Below, piece after piece: positions 46,865 to 58,063 of a stretch of 64,000 nucleotides of DNA. Under the pieces are notes generated by a model, which made no database searches, was not told where the DNA came from, and saw only the letters and a list, made by a program, of their open reading frames with translations. Numbering within the stretch: position 1 is the first letter of the stretch; each line of letters starts with the position of its first letter. A program made the position numbers and the translations under genes. This DNA is from Paracamarosporium sp. OC-R06-R3 (taxonomy: Eukaryota > Ascomycota > Dothideomycetes > Pleosporales > Didymosphaeriaceae): NCBI GenBank assembly GCA_019828545.1, contig JACVRA010000052.1, forward strand, positions 62,001-126,000, in the 5' to 3' direction.

Positions 46865-48031
46865 TTAAATCCCATCACTCCGTCGAAGCGCAGGAGCATT
46901 GCGAACATAAAAAAGCAGGTCCGGATCCGGGTTCTTGTCGCGGTCGTTCTTGAAGATCTGGATCTTGTCGATAACCATGTTACCCAGCTGCTTCTTGTGC
47001 TGTGCGAGGAAGAAGCCCCAACAAGCGCCGTTTTCCGACCCTTCCACGGTTCATTAGCATAGATAGACGCTTTCAGATAGTTCGGGAAAATATACCAAGA
47101 ATTGCCAGTCCTCCGTCATCTGTCATATCGAGCGTCGTTCCAGGCCACTTTTCCAGCTCCTTTCCCGCCACCTTCAGAGCACGCGCAATCACAGCTTTCG
47201 AATTGCTGTTACCCACACCTTGAACCCAGAAATATTTGATCTTGCTGATGTCCCCATTATCCCTATTCCATGCTCCCCACATAATATCTGAGAGATGGCG
47301 TAGTGCGGGAAGCTCGTCTAGCGCAGGTCTCTTGTTCCAGACATTCAGTGCAGAAGTTGCTGGTGAGGTAACATATTGCATGAAGACCGCACCACCGCTA
47401 GGATTGACACCGATCTGCATTTCTGCCCCGGTTACCTATATGAATTAATACTTCTACATCCAGCATTTCAACGACACCTTACCCTGAACTCTTTGCCATT
47501 TGCCTGGTACGTCTGCCTGGCCTTAGGCACCAGATTACCATTGTTGTCCTTTTTATTCGGGTCCCAGTGCTGGAAATTGTAGCACAGATTCGATCCACCC
47601 ATCATCTTGGGGCGTGTGTCAATTCCGAGCGCATTGCAGGCGGCTTCGACTGCCCAGTAGCCTTTGAGGTCGCAGTTTATGTATGATGCGTAACCTTCGG
47701 TGTAGCCCCACGTCTTGAGATCAGCTGAACTGGGGTTAGCATCTACTCCTTTATAGTAGAAAGAACGAGAAATGAGATGCTTACTCTTCAGATCGCCGCC
47801 CCACTCGCTCTGCGCGGCGGGCTGATTCATGAGCTTTGCCGCCTCTTCCTCAGAGCCTTTCATTGCCTTAATGAGCTTCTCGCCTTTGCACTTAAACTTA
47901 TTCCATGTCTGGTCATCGGCGAGCTTGTCGGGATTGAAGTCGCGGGGTACAAGCGCTGGCCGTAGGCTTGTCACCCTGCCCATGGCGAGGCTCACGAAGC
48001 CGAGCATTACCGGGATTGTGATGAGCTTCAT
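46865..48031 (-). CDS. Secreted protein of unknown family
   Basis: I do not recognise the family. Minus-strand exons are 48031-47785, 47724-47483, 47435-47096 and 47040-46865, giving 334 residues. All junctions are in frame, with introns of 47-61 bases. The N-terminus MKLITIPVMLGFVSLAMG is a clear signal peptide, and the next residues (PALVPRDF) include an Arg-Asp that could be a propeptide cleavage point. The mature part has about five Cys (for example FKCKGEK, INCDLKG, EAACNALG, NLCYNFQHWD, GACWGFF) and is Gly/Asn/Trp rich. There is no transmembrane segment or GPI-like tail. The last intron acceptor, TGGAAG, is weak, so the fourth exon is the least certain. Possible roles are an extracellular enzyme or an effector-like protein; neither is shown. 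Confidence 0.75.
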
Positions 48032-48330
48032 GATCTCTGAAGAGAGCGTATAGCTGGTTTGTCAAAGTCAGGGAAGAAAGTTGAGATACACAGAAGGAGC
48101 GTGTGACGTAGTTGTAGAAGGTTACTTATGACAGTTCGGAAACCACGTGGATTCTGTGTGAAAGTGGCAGGAGCGACGTAAACAATGTCCTGGGTCAACT
48201 GGATTCATAAAAGGACAGAGAAGAAAAGTACACTGACTCTTATAAAACTAGACTAACTCTTTTCTCTTGCCTATTGCACACTCTCAATGTCTTACCTACA
48301 CATAAGTGGAGTCTAAACCACCATTTAAAT

Positions 48331-49993
48331 TCAACTTTGAACGTCTTTGCTGCTGCCTTCGACATGCACGCCTGTCGCACTCACACGATCTTCACTTCCG
48401 GACACCTCGATAGGTACTTTATCGTGGCTACCAAAACGTCTCAGAACCAACCACGCCGGCCAGATCGCTACACCCCATAGCGCAAAATTCCAGTAAACAG
48501 CTCCGACCTCGGCGAAGAGGGTCACACTCGTGATGCCATAGCTCACCGCCTGCCATGCGCTCTCAGTTCCCCTCAACAACGCCGCATACCGGATAACCTG
48601 AGGCTCATCCTTTGCTAGATTTGTGACAAAGAAGTAAAGGAAAAGATAGTTGATCTGGAAAGCCGCAGTAAGGAGAACGAAAACGGCAAAGGCGCTACCA
48701 AAACCTGGGCTGCTCCAATCGTAGGTAGGATGCGTATTGCGGAAACGGGTTACAAGGACAGTGACCCATATCCAGCAGGCGCCTTGGAAGACAACGATGA
48801 CGGTAAAGGCGGTGCGGGCACGTGTACGAAGACTAAGGCGCGAGTTATCCAGATACCAGCCTAGTAGATTGCCGCAGGTAACGGCGACGAGACCGGAGAC
48901 GAATGATCCAAGAGCACGGGCGCGGACGGAGAACCATACTAGCAGACATTCAGTCAGTCGCATTGTCCAATAGGATGAAACTGAGAAAAACAAGGACTGG
49001 ATGATCGAGGTGTCGTGGAAAATGATACGTACAAGCAAGATAGGTGAAGAAAACCGCTTCAGAAAACACGGCCTGGCCGATCCAAAGCACAATGAGTAGG
49101 AAGTTCTTGGTGAAGAACTCCCTCGTTGTCTCTTTGATTTCGAACCACGGACTATTGTCAATAGTTAGCATTTGTCCTCACCCACGATTCGCAATCACGT
49201 ACTCCCTCAAAATCTCCAGCTCCACCTTCTTGCCGTCTTTTCTCTGCACTTTGTTGGGGCGATTGAGTAACAGTGCGACAAATGGCCCGGTAGCCTGCAG
49301 CGCAATGAATACCAGATAGACCGTATACGAGACCTTTCCGGCCTCGTTGCGATCAGCGTTAATACCCAGGTTGATGGCTCCACCAAGGATCTGCCCACTG
49401 AGTCGATACGTGAGCCAGTACCCAAGAGCCTTGCCTTTATTCCATGGCTCAGGGTATGCAATCGCAATTGCCGCCTCGGCCATCCAGAACACGCCAGCAG
49501 AAATGCCGCAGAGGGCTGCACCAAAAAGAGTAAGCCAGGTAGTGCCAAAGCGGTTATTTGTGTATAGACCAGCTGCATACGGTGCATATCCGATGCTTCA
49601 ATCTGTCAGTCTAAAGCTTACGCGGATATAGCGGTATGAGAATAAACTTACGTTCCGAATATCAGCGCGCCCTTGATCCCCACGTATTTCACAATCACAC
49701 TCGAAAAGTAGCAACTCAACACCATCAGACAGAACGTCAGCGCGTTGGCTGCGTTAACCAGGCCTGGAGATTGTTGACCTCCTGCTCCTAGGGAATTCAT
49801 TGCACCCCAGATGCCGGGCGCTGCGAAGTTGCAGAGGCCAAGAATGGTCATGTTGTAGAATGTCGATCGGTACCATTTTGCTTCAAGTCGCGTCAGTATA
49901 CTCTTTGGACGATAGTGTTTGCAGCCTACTTGGGTAATCGCGCTTCTCAGCGCCAGCAGCGACGTCACCGCTAGAAAGCTCTGGGTCCGACAT
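48331..49993 (-). CDS. UNC93-like MFS transporter (DUF895 group)
   Basis: This is a multi-pass membrane protein of the UNC-93-like branch of the major facilitator superfamily, common in fungi and of unknown transport substrate. Minus-strand exons are 49993-49930, 49880-49652, 49595-49182, 49151-49033 and 48938-48331, giving 477 residues. Family motifs include FYNMTILGLCNFAAPGIWGA with MNSLGAGG in helix 1, LIFGTIGYAPYAAGLYTNN at the second junction, GISAGVFWMAEAAIAIAYPE, and KGKALGYWLTYRLSGQILGG. The C-terminal part has LGSFVSGLVAVTCGNLLGWY and FQINYLFLYFFVTNLAKDEP. The start MSDPELSSGDVAAGAEK joins the second exon through a 49-base intron that keeps the frame. The C-terminus is hydrophilic. 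It lies between two flavin-enzyme regions of the accessory block. Confidence 0.88.
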
Positions 49994-50417
49994 TGAGGAT
50001 GATGTTCCGTACTAGGGTGGTACGACCCGGGTACATGGCTGTTGTCGCATCTTATGTACATTGCGCGTCTGCACGTGCGATTCCACAATCCCGTGTCAGT
50101 GCGCGGCAGATCTATAACCCTGGCTCAGAATTTTCCTTGAAACGACAGAAGATGGCCGTGGTCGGGGTGCGCGGGGGTAATCTGCAAGGTAACAGTGGAT
50201 AGGGAGCACGCCATTTCGTCTAAAGTTTGCGAAGAGCACCACCTCTACCTAGAACACCATTGAAGGACCGATAACATGGTGAGCGTCAAAGATTAGGGAC
50301 AAAATGATTCAGTTGCACGGAGCTGCTCCTTACTTTGTCATTGGCTCGGAGGTGGTATTGCAAGATAAATAGTGATTTTGCGTTGACGGGAACAGTGTCC
50401 CAAATCTGCTCGAATGC
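49994..50417. other. Tandem intergenic region, 424 bases
   Basis: Promoter of the UNC93-like gene and 3' flank of the second monooxygenase, both minus strand. No gene or repeat is seen. Confidence 0.4.
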
Positions 50418-52301
50418 CTATCGCGATGCCTTGCTTGTTGCACCAGGAACGTCCCACCAACTCTCATGCACGTCTTTCAAATCTACCTCTTGACCTGGCG
50501 CTTTCAGATACGAGACCAAGTCGGAATTATCGTCTATCTCGCCGCGCGTGTATCCATTTCCGAAGTACGCGAATCGGTTGACTTTGTTGAATCGTTCAAA
50601 CTCCCAATCTTCCCAACGTGGGTCACGACGTGCGATAGTTGCCATTGCTGCGCTACCTGGCCAAAGCCCGTGGATTCGTTGCCCTGGTAGACCACCATTA
50701 TTCCAGGATGAGCAGTTGTCGGTTAAGACAGTCGTGGGAAAGAAGGCATCGCAGTAATCAACAAAGTCGTCGGCAGCCTCCTTTGACGGCGTAATAGATT
50801 TGTAGCCTTGCAAAGACACCTTGCGCAGAACCTTGGCAAAGTATGTGAGAGCGGTTTCTGCTGCAAACGGCACCGTGCCGGAAGGACCTGTCGCGTGCGG
50901 TCCCATGAGAAAGAAGAGGTTGGGGAAGCCGGGCGTCGAGTATCCAAAGTATGTGTAGGGAAATCCGAATTTTCCATTTGGCTTCCAAGCTTCGTGCAAA
51001 TCTACGCCTCGAGCCTTGATTGGAAATGGCGGTGCGAGATCAGCGTTTGCACCTGTAGCACACAAGATAGCGTCAAATTGGTATTGTTTTCCGTCCACTG
51101 TCTCAATACCACTTTCGGTAAAGCGCTTGATGGGCGTCTTCACCAAGCCGACGTTGTCTTCGGTCAGGGATTCGAGATAACCAGGACCGGGTGTCAAGCG
51201 CCTACAGTGTGGTGCAAAGTCGGGAATCAGTCCGTCTAGCAACTCAGGCTTTTTCGCCGCTCGTTTCTTCATTACATCGATGAAGAGGTCGCGGATACCC
51301 TCGTTTTCTTCTGACCCGCGTACCATTGCACGGAACCGCCTCCAGTACCTTTCTTCGATATCTCTTCTGAAATTCAGATAGTTCTCTGGTTTCTTGAATG
51401 ATTCTCGCTGCTCTTCCGTGTATGGTTGAGGCTCAAAGGTTCGCTCATCGCCCGCCCAAGAAGTGGCTATCCACGTCGGGTTGCGTACAAAATGAGTGAC
51501 GTATTTCGAAATCTGCTGCAGGTTTGGAACAACTTGTAGTCCGCTCGCACCGTTACCGATGACGGCAACGTTCTTGTCCTTTGGGTCGAACGAATCGTCC
51601 CAATTGGACGTGTGCCGGAGGTGGCCTTTGTAGTTGTCGATGCCTGGATAGTCGGGCAACTTCCAGGCGTTAAATCGCCCGATAGCAGTGATTACGAAGT
51701 CGAACTTCTCAGATCTTGATACATCAGCGTTCAGGTCGTGCACCTTGAGATTCCATTTCCCGTCCTTGTCGTCCCAAGACGCGTCATCCACGCGATGTCG
51801 AAGCTTCAGGTAATTGTAAACATTATGCTTCTTTGCGCGTGACTGCCAGTAGTCGCGAATCTCAGCGCCCTTTGCGAAAATCTCCGACCATTGGGTGTTG
51901 GGGGAGAAGGTCGACTGGTAGACGTGCGCAGGTATGTCGCAGCGTACACCAGGGTAGGTATTTTCGAGCCACGTTCCCCCGACGTCGTGGTTCTTCTCGA
52001 AAATTGTGAGATCGATGCCAGGTACTTTGGCGGGAAGAAGGATGCCCGCGTTGATTCCGCTGAGCCCTGCGCCTATGACGGCGACCCTGAGTGGCCGGAC
52101 ATCATCGATGTGATGTTGATGGTCGAGCTGGAGCCGCGACACTGGATAGTCGATGGATAACGACGGACGGGTGTTTACCTGCTCTGTCTCTTTGGCCGGT
52201 GCAAGATGTTCAGTGAGTTGTGCGACACGTCGCGTCGACGTCGATGTCTGGGTCTCAGCCGTGGTCTTGTCCGCGGAAGGAATAGCCGAGTCACGTGCCA
52301 T
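50418..52301 (-). CDS. Baeyer-Villiger-type FAD/NADPH monooxygenase, second copy
   Basis: A single-exon gene of 627 residues, only distantly similar to the monooxygenase at 44 kb. The N-terminal 65 residues are Ser/Thr/Gln-rich and non-conserved. Then come the FAD motif RVAVIGAGLSGINAGILL, DVGGTWLENTYPGVRCDIPA (the common fungal GGTWxxNxYPG) and the Baeyer-Villiger fingerprint YKGHLRHTSNWD (Y/F-x-G-x3-H-x3-W-D). The NADP motif is NVAVIGNGASGLQVVPNL, and DAILCATGANADLAPPFPI and FPNLFFLMGPHATGPSGTVP follow. The WD form of the fingerprint and the AHVYQ region match fungal steroid/ketone-type homologues, but the substrate is not known. The start at 52301 gives the longest reasonable frame. No peroxisomal signal is seen at the end (KASR). 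Confidence 0.9.
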   Translation of the reverse strand: MARDSAIPSADKTTAETQTSTSTRRVAQLTEHLAPAKETEQVNTRPSLSIDYPVSRLQLDHQHHIDDVRPLRVAVIGAGLSGINAGILLPAKVPGIDLTIFEKNHDVGGTWLENTYPGVRCDIPAHVYQSTFSPNTQWSEIFAKGAEIRDYWQSRAKKHNVYNYLKLRHRVDDASWDDKDGKWNLKVHDLNADVSRSEKFDFVITAIGRFNAWKLPDYPGIDNYKGHLRHTSNWDDSFDPKDKNVAVIGNGASGLQVVPNLQQISKYVTHFVRNPTWIATSWAGDERTFEPQPYTEEQRESFKKPENYLNFRRDIEERYWRRFRAMVRGSEENEGIRDLFIDVMKKRAAKKPELLDGLIPDFAPHCRRLTPGPGYLESLTEDNVGLVKTPIKRFTESGIETVDGKQYQFDAILCATGANADLAPPFPIKARGVDLHEAWKPNGKFGFPYTYFGYSTPGFPNLFFLMGPHATGPSGTVPFAAETALTYFAKVLRKVSLQGYKSITPSKEAADDFVDYCDAFFPTTVLTDNCSSWNNGGLPGQRIHGLWPGSAAMATIARRDPRWEDWEFERFNKVNRFAYFGNGYTRGEIDDNSDLVSYLKAPGQEVDLKDVHESWWDVPGATSKASR

Positions 52302-53482
52302 ACTGGCAGCCCTGGAGACGTAGTATGAGCGTCGCTTGCACTTGACCGGGTCAAAGAAGACTACAACAAAAAGTGCCCTTTACTCTGGCAGCGATGGTGC
52401 GGATTCTCAGTGCAGCGCCTTTAAAAACGTTTCCTTTGTTGACCCGAGCTCTTGTCGCACTCGCTCTATTCCCGCGTGCGATAACCGGCCCTTGCTGATA
52501 GGGCAATCACGCCTTCCCCCCACCGTTTGACGGTATACGCGCCAGTACAGACCGAAGCGCTCCGTGAACATTGATATCTAATACTGGCTCGTCTTGGTCG
52601 CTGCAGCATGTCGTCGCGTCTTTGCCGCCGTTGTGAGCTTATCCACCGTTCCTATGCTTGCCGTTACAAATCCCGGCATACGATAATCCGATGATCCGAT
52701 GATACCAAGACGGATGTGTGGATATTCCTCTTTCGTGTCAGCCTTCACTATCACATCGTCTGACCGCAAATGATTTTAGGAACAAGATACGCTAAAAGAA
52801 CAAAAATTGGTTCTCCAATTCAACGTTCACACATTATCATGCATGCATCTTTCAGGCCTGGTCGATCAAGAGTATTGACCAAACGAATGTCCACATAGAA
52901 ACGACCTCCTAGCTCCTCTATAGACACCTTCGGATGGCGTTTCTGTATGACAGTGAGTTGGATTGAGATAACAAGGGGACGAATGTTGCCTGCAGCAACT
53001 GAGAATCATCAAACCTTACTTGTCACTTTATTGGCCAATCCACTCGAGGAGCTCATTGTAGTCGTACTTAAATCGGATTTGAGCGCGGAGTGGGAAGAGC
53101 TCCATTGCGGGGTCTTTCGCTATCATCCCGTCGCGAGCACGCAATCTGCAGCCTCCTGCAGTCATCGGGTTGTCGGTTCTTCCCCGGGTTGACAGCTGCA
53201 GTAGTACCTCCCAGGTATGATCCACAGTGGTTCTTGAATTATCGCGTGCATGTCTGTCGAGTGGCGCAACACCCCCTTGCAATGACGGAATGGACCCTCG
53301 ATGCGACGATACCGGAGAGAGTGGAGAACATTGATGGCGGCCTATTGCAACACCACCGACAAATACGCTACAGCAACCGAACTAAGCATTTATTTGAGCG
53401 TGTATAAGATCCTGCAGTGCATCAGAGCCCCTCGTGCAAGGGCTGCGCCTGCTCACGGCTTCATTTCCTTTTCGTTGCTACC
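52302..53482. other. Divergent intergenic region, 1.2 kb
   Basis: It separates the second monooxygenase from the FMN monooxygenase. Short frames at 52578-52769 (minus), 52947-53192 (plus) and 53028-53282 (minus) have no signal peptide, domain or junctions to support them. No repeat or RNA gene is seen. Confidence 0.4.
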
Positions 53483-55066
53483 ATGACAGAAACAACGCCC
53501 AACGGTACGAATGGTGCCGCCGCGCCAATAATCGACAATGTTTCCACGACTACGAACAAGAAGATTCTTCTCAATGCTTTCGATATGTCAACGGTTGGTC
53601 ATCTCTCACCAGGGCAATGGAAGAATCCCAAAGATCGTTCAGCCACCAAGCGGAAGCTGGACTACTGGGTAGACCTAGCCAAACTACTTGACCGAGGCGG
53701 TATCAATGCGTTGTTTCTCGCCGATACATATGGTGGCTACGACACATATGAGGGGAGCCTTGACAACTGCATCAGAAGAGCTGCACAATGGCCTATGACG
53801 GACCCCACAATTGTCAGTACCTAGTTACGGTAACCCAAACATTGGGATCAACTGACCGGATGCAGCCTATCTCTGCGATGGCAGCAGTGACAAAAAATTT
53901 GGCATTCGCCATAACGGCTTCAACGTCTTTCGAACCGCCCTTTTTGCTGGCTAAGCGGTTCAGTACATTAGACCACCTGACCGGTGGTCGCTTCGGGTGG
54001 AATATCGTGACGAGTTGGAAAAAGGCTGCATTCAAGGCCATTGGGTTAGATAACCCAATTGAGCATGATGAACGCTATGCTCAAGCAGATGAGTACCTGC
54101 GCGTCTTGTACAAGTATGGAACTCCAAGAATCCCCTCAATTTTGTGCACATGACTAAGAGCATTTTTCTAGGCTTTGGGAGGGCTCCTGGGCCCCCGATG
54201 CCATTACCGAAAATGTTGATGAGGACGAATATATCGATCCCGCTAAAATCCGTACCATCAAACACAACGGCAAATACTTCCAGCTTGAGTCACGGCACAT
54301 AGTAGATCCATCTCCCCAGCGCACTCCTCTCCTATTCCAAGCCGGCACCTCATCCGCGGGATCCGAGTTCGCAGCCACACACGCAGAAGCAATATTTGTT
54401 TCCTCACACTCACCCAAAATCTTACGTCCCAAAATCGATAAGATCCGGCAATTGGCGAAAGACAAGGGTCGTGACCCACAGAGTATCAAGTTCTTCACTA
54501 CTTTTACTCCAATCATAGGTCGCACAGATGAAGAAGCCAAAGAGAAATATCAGGAGCTGAAGAAATACGTTTCAACTATCGGAGGACTGGTCCTCGTCAG
54601 TGGCTGGACCGGTATTGATCTCTCAAGATACCCGCCCGATCACGACCTCACAGCTGCCGATGCTACCGAAGATAACCGCGTACGCAGTCTTCTGGACCAG
54701 TTCACAGCAACTTCACCTGATGTACCACGCTGGACTCCTCGCGTCATTGCCGAGAAAGCCTCCATAGGAGGTCTTGGCCCTGTCGCTGTTGGATCGCCGA
54801 CTACAGTCGCGGATGAGCTGGAAAGGTGGGTGAGAGAAGCAGATGTTGATGGGTTTAACATCGGGTACGTGACTACACCGGGTAGCTTTGAGGATGTTGT
54901 TGATCTACTTGTTCCGGAGTTGCGGAGGAGAGGGATTTACAGCGAGGCTACGAGAGATGGCTTGACAGCTAGGGAGAAAGTCTATGGGGAGGGGCAGAGC
55001 GGGTTGAGGGAGGATCATGCGGGGAGTCGGTATAAATACGATGTCTATGACCAAGCGGAGATCTAG
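53483..55066 (+). CDS. Luciferase-like FMN-dependent monooxygenase (NtaA/SnaA/DszA type)
   Basis: A reduced-FMN-dependent oxygenase of the bacterial nitrilotriacetate/dibenzothiophene-sulfone monooxygenase family, which needs a separate flavin reductase partner. Exons are 53483-53812, 53866-54113 and 54172-55066, giving 490 residues. Family motifs are KKILLNAFDMSTVGHLSPGQ, NALFLADTYGGYDTYEGS, PISAMAAVTKNLAFAITAST, SFEPPFLLAKRFSTLDHLTG followed by GRFGWNIVTSWKKAAFKA, HDERYAQADEYLRVLYKLWE, PQRTPLLFQAGTSSAGSEFA, DVDGFNIGYVTTPGSFEDVV and DLLVPELRRRGIY. Fungal copies are usually viewed as acquired from bacteria and are often near transporters. The first intron uses a GTCAGT donor. No flavin-reductase gene is seen in the window. 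Confidence 0.92.
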
Positions 55067-55967
55067 TTTTATACTACATCTCTTGGTCGTACAGTAACAG
55101 TCAATTTACGATGGGTGAAGCGGATTCTGGGGCTCTTTATGACAACATATACTCAAAGTATGTGATTTCGGATGGATACCAGCCCTCGCATGCTTACTTT
55201 TAGATAAGACGGCCCTTGAGACTTTGATTGCTGCAGTGACATGCGGTGAAGCTTTCATAACGCCCGAAATGTAAATGGAATTGGGACAGGTATAACAAAA
55301 AGCGTTTCGTTCTTCCGTTCTACAATGTGTCGCACAAATAATGCGAGTGGGTTGTAACTGATTTCTCCATCTGTCTAGTGATACTTATACATTGCTTCGG
55401 TCGCTGCGAAAGGAATGTCACGTTTTCATGAATAGAGCTGTTAAGGAGACATTTCGCTCAAGATCGAAGTGCAATGGGTTCATCAAGTTTGACTGGCTCA
55501 CCAAAGGTGAGAGTTGTTGATATACGAATCATTACAACCCCGCTTTATAGGATCTTCAATCGGTGTAAGGTGCATTGTGTGCCAAGCTCCCCAAGACACG
55601 TCAGCCACAGATATGTATTCGCTACTACAGATGATTGTTTAAAGGATTGAACTCGAAACTTGGATGTTCATCGTCACTATGATCCTGATAACAGAAAGAT
55701 ATTCATTCTATCCTATACCTGATTTCTAACGATCTTGCGCAGTTGTTATCACGATGTGATCTTGGTATGCTGGGCACGCTTGGTCCAACAGGAAGGTCAC
55801 ACCGTATTCCTGCCTTTTCAGGCTAATACCACAGCTTGGCAACAGTTATACAACCGCGCTCGGTTGCGTGATTTCGCCCCCGAGTCTACAGTAAATACAT
55901 TGAGAGACAATCATCTGGCCCATTGATGACAGCTCTTACTGCACCTGCAGCTCAGTGAAGAATCACA
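55067..55967. other. Tandem intergenic region, 0.9 kb
   Basis: 3' flank of the FMN monooxygenase and promoter of the aminopeptidase gene. It is AT-rich in places, with short frames only. No gene, repeat or RNA gene is seen. Confidence 0.4.
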
Positions 55968-57593
55968 ATGCACGTTATTCCTATCTTCACGGTACTGCTG
56001 TGTGCTTTGCATAGCACTGCAGCTTCCGGATACAAGGGTAAATTGTCGCCGGAGAAGCTAGAAGCTGCCATCGGGCAGAAAGGGTATGTTAGAAAGCCTA
56101 ATATTTTATCTTCACCTAGATCACTATTTAGGGCTCCTCGTTGGAAAAGGCTCACAACGTATCAATAGGTTAAAGCAAAACCTACGAGCACTTGACAAGA
56201 TTGGAAAGCGGAACAATGGCAATCGCGCTTTTGGGACCACGGGATATGCTGAGTCTTCGGATTACGTGCTGTCCCAAATAACGAGCAAGCATGACAAGGA
56301 GTTCAAGACATGGACACAGCATTTCAATCATACTTACGAAGAAACTCGAAACATATCTGTGACTGGACCAGACGGCGAAGATGTCGATGTCCTTACGCTC
56401 ATGTACAACAACGCAACTCCACTCCCAGATGGTGTGACAGGTGAACTGGTGGCTGTTCCTGTAGACGATGCTGTCGGTATGTCAAGAACCCTTCAAAGTT
56501 TATCCAAATGGAAATATTGACAACTAGTCTAGGCTCAGGTTGCTTTGAAGACCAATGGGCTGGTCTCAACGTGACTGGAAAGTTAGCCCTCGTCAAGCGT
56601 GGCAGCTGCAGTATATCCGATAAACTTAAGATTGCGAAGAATCTCGGAGCTTTGGGAGTCATCCTTTTCCATAACACTAACAGTACTCCTAATGCCGCGA
56701 CTTTGAGTGCTGAGAACATCGGTCTTCTTGCACCAGTGGGTCTTGTTTCGCTCTCCGTGGGCGAATCATGGCTAGCACGGCTGGCGGCTAACGAGACGCT
56801 TATTGTAAATTTGCTTGTGGACTCATTTTTTGAGACACGTTCGTCTTGGAATGTGTTTGCCGAAACCCGCGAAGGTAGTCCAAACAATGTCATTATGCTG
56901 GGCGCGCATCTGGACTCCGTACAAGCTGGGCCAGGTATCAACGACGATGGTTCTGGCGTCACTGCCCAGATTGAGATCATCAAAGCTCTTCGTGGCTTCC
57001 GCGGCATTAAGAACAAGATACGGTTTGCCTTCTGGGGTGCGGAAGAACCCGGTCTTGTAGGCTCTCTTTACTACACCGAGCATCTCACGCCGTCCGAGGC
57101 CGACAAGATCCGTTTCTACTACAATTATGATATGATAGGTTCTCCAGAACCTGTGTATGGTATCTACGCAGGCGACAATCCGGGCGACAAGGTTGGTGCT
57201 CAGATTCTTCTGGACTATCTTGTTGCGAAAGGAAAACCGGCATACTTTGGCTCGTTTGGCACAGGCTCAGATTATGTTGGCTTTCTGGAGCTCGGCATTC
57301 CCAGCTCAGGAATTCACACGGGCGGTGGCGTACCGGCCGATCCGTGTTACCATCTTGCATGCGATACCTATGACAACATTAGTTGGGAGGCGCTTGAACT
57401 GAACACGAAAGCGGCCGCGAGGGCTGCCGCTGCGCTGGCGTTGTCGGTGAAAGACGTGCCACCAAGAAACACGACGAGCGTAAACCCCAGAAGTGAGAAC
57501 ATGATTAGGGCACAATTCACTGCCTGGGAAGAAGTCAAGCTTGAAGTAGCGGGTGGTCATTCATGTGCGTTAAGAACCAAGCGAACAGTATGA
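55968..57593 (+). CDS. Secreted M28 zinc aminopeptidase with PA domain
   Basis: A secreted or vacuolar aminopeptidase of the leucine aminopeptidase/aminopeptidase Y group, releasing N-terminal amino acids. Exons are 55968-56083, 56169-56476 and 56533-57593, giving 494 residues. A signal peptide opens the protein (MHVIPIFTVLLCALHSTAAS). The protease-associated domain lies between (LALVKRGSCSISDKLKIAKN, GALGVILFHNT). The M28 zinc site is complete: His in LGAHLDSV, Asp in GINDDGSGV, the Glu pair in FWGAEEPGLVGS, Asp in YYNYDMIGS and His in SGIHTGGG. Several N-glycosylation sites are visible (FNHTYE, YNNATP, LNVTGK). The first intron (56084-56168) is 85 bases. No truncation is seen. The product would supply free amino acids near the oxidase and permease genes downstream, an inference from position. 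Confidence 0.93.
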
Positions 57594-58063
57594 AAATGCA
57601 AGTTCTAGATAGAGAAGCAACCGCAACTACTCCTATATCGAAATGATCTATCTCTGGCTACTCTCTGCGATAGAGCGGGGGCAAACTTATACCCGTGGCG
57701 TTATTGACATAGATCTGGCATCTGCAATTCTAATAAGTCGACTCTGAAATCCTTCGCAGGAGCCATATCATCTTATATTATCATAGCAGAGTACATTGCG
57801 GTTTCCGTGTTCTCTGTAATGGATTGCCTTGCATTAAGAAAATCAATTCAGTAACGACGTATCCTCCTTCAATCAAAAAGGGTAACTTAGTGTGTCAACT
57901 CACATCCGAAATACCGTCTGAACCTCGCTCCATTTATACGTAAGGTCTTGTACGACTAACATTAGTAGTGATGAACAATAGCTAGGTTTATCTCTATCTT
58001 GCGCGATGCCATGAGCCTGTGACGAATTGATATTGCGAGAAGATATTCTAGATAATTGTAGTT
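57594..58063. other. Convergent intergenic region, 470 bases
   Basis: Two 3' ends meet here. It is AT-rich with no frames of interest and no repeat or RNA gene. Confidence 0.4.

Noticed and set aside
53028..53282. Minus-strand frame of 84 codons between two oxygenase genes
   Set aside because: Short, no motif, no supporting intron structure, no recognisable family.
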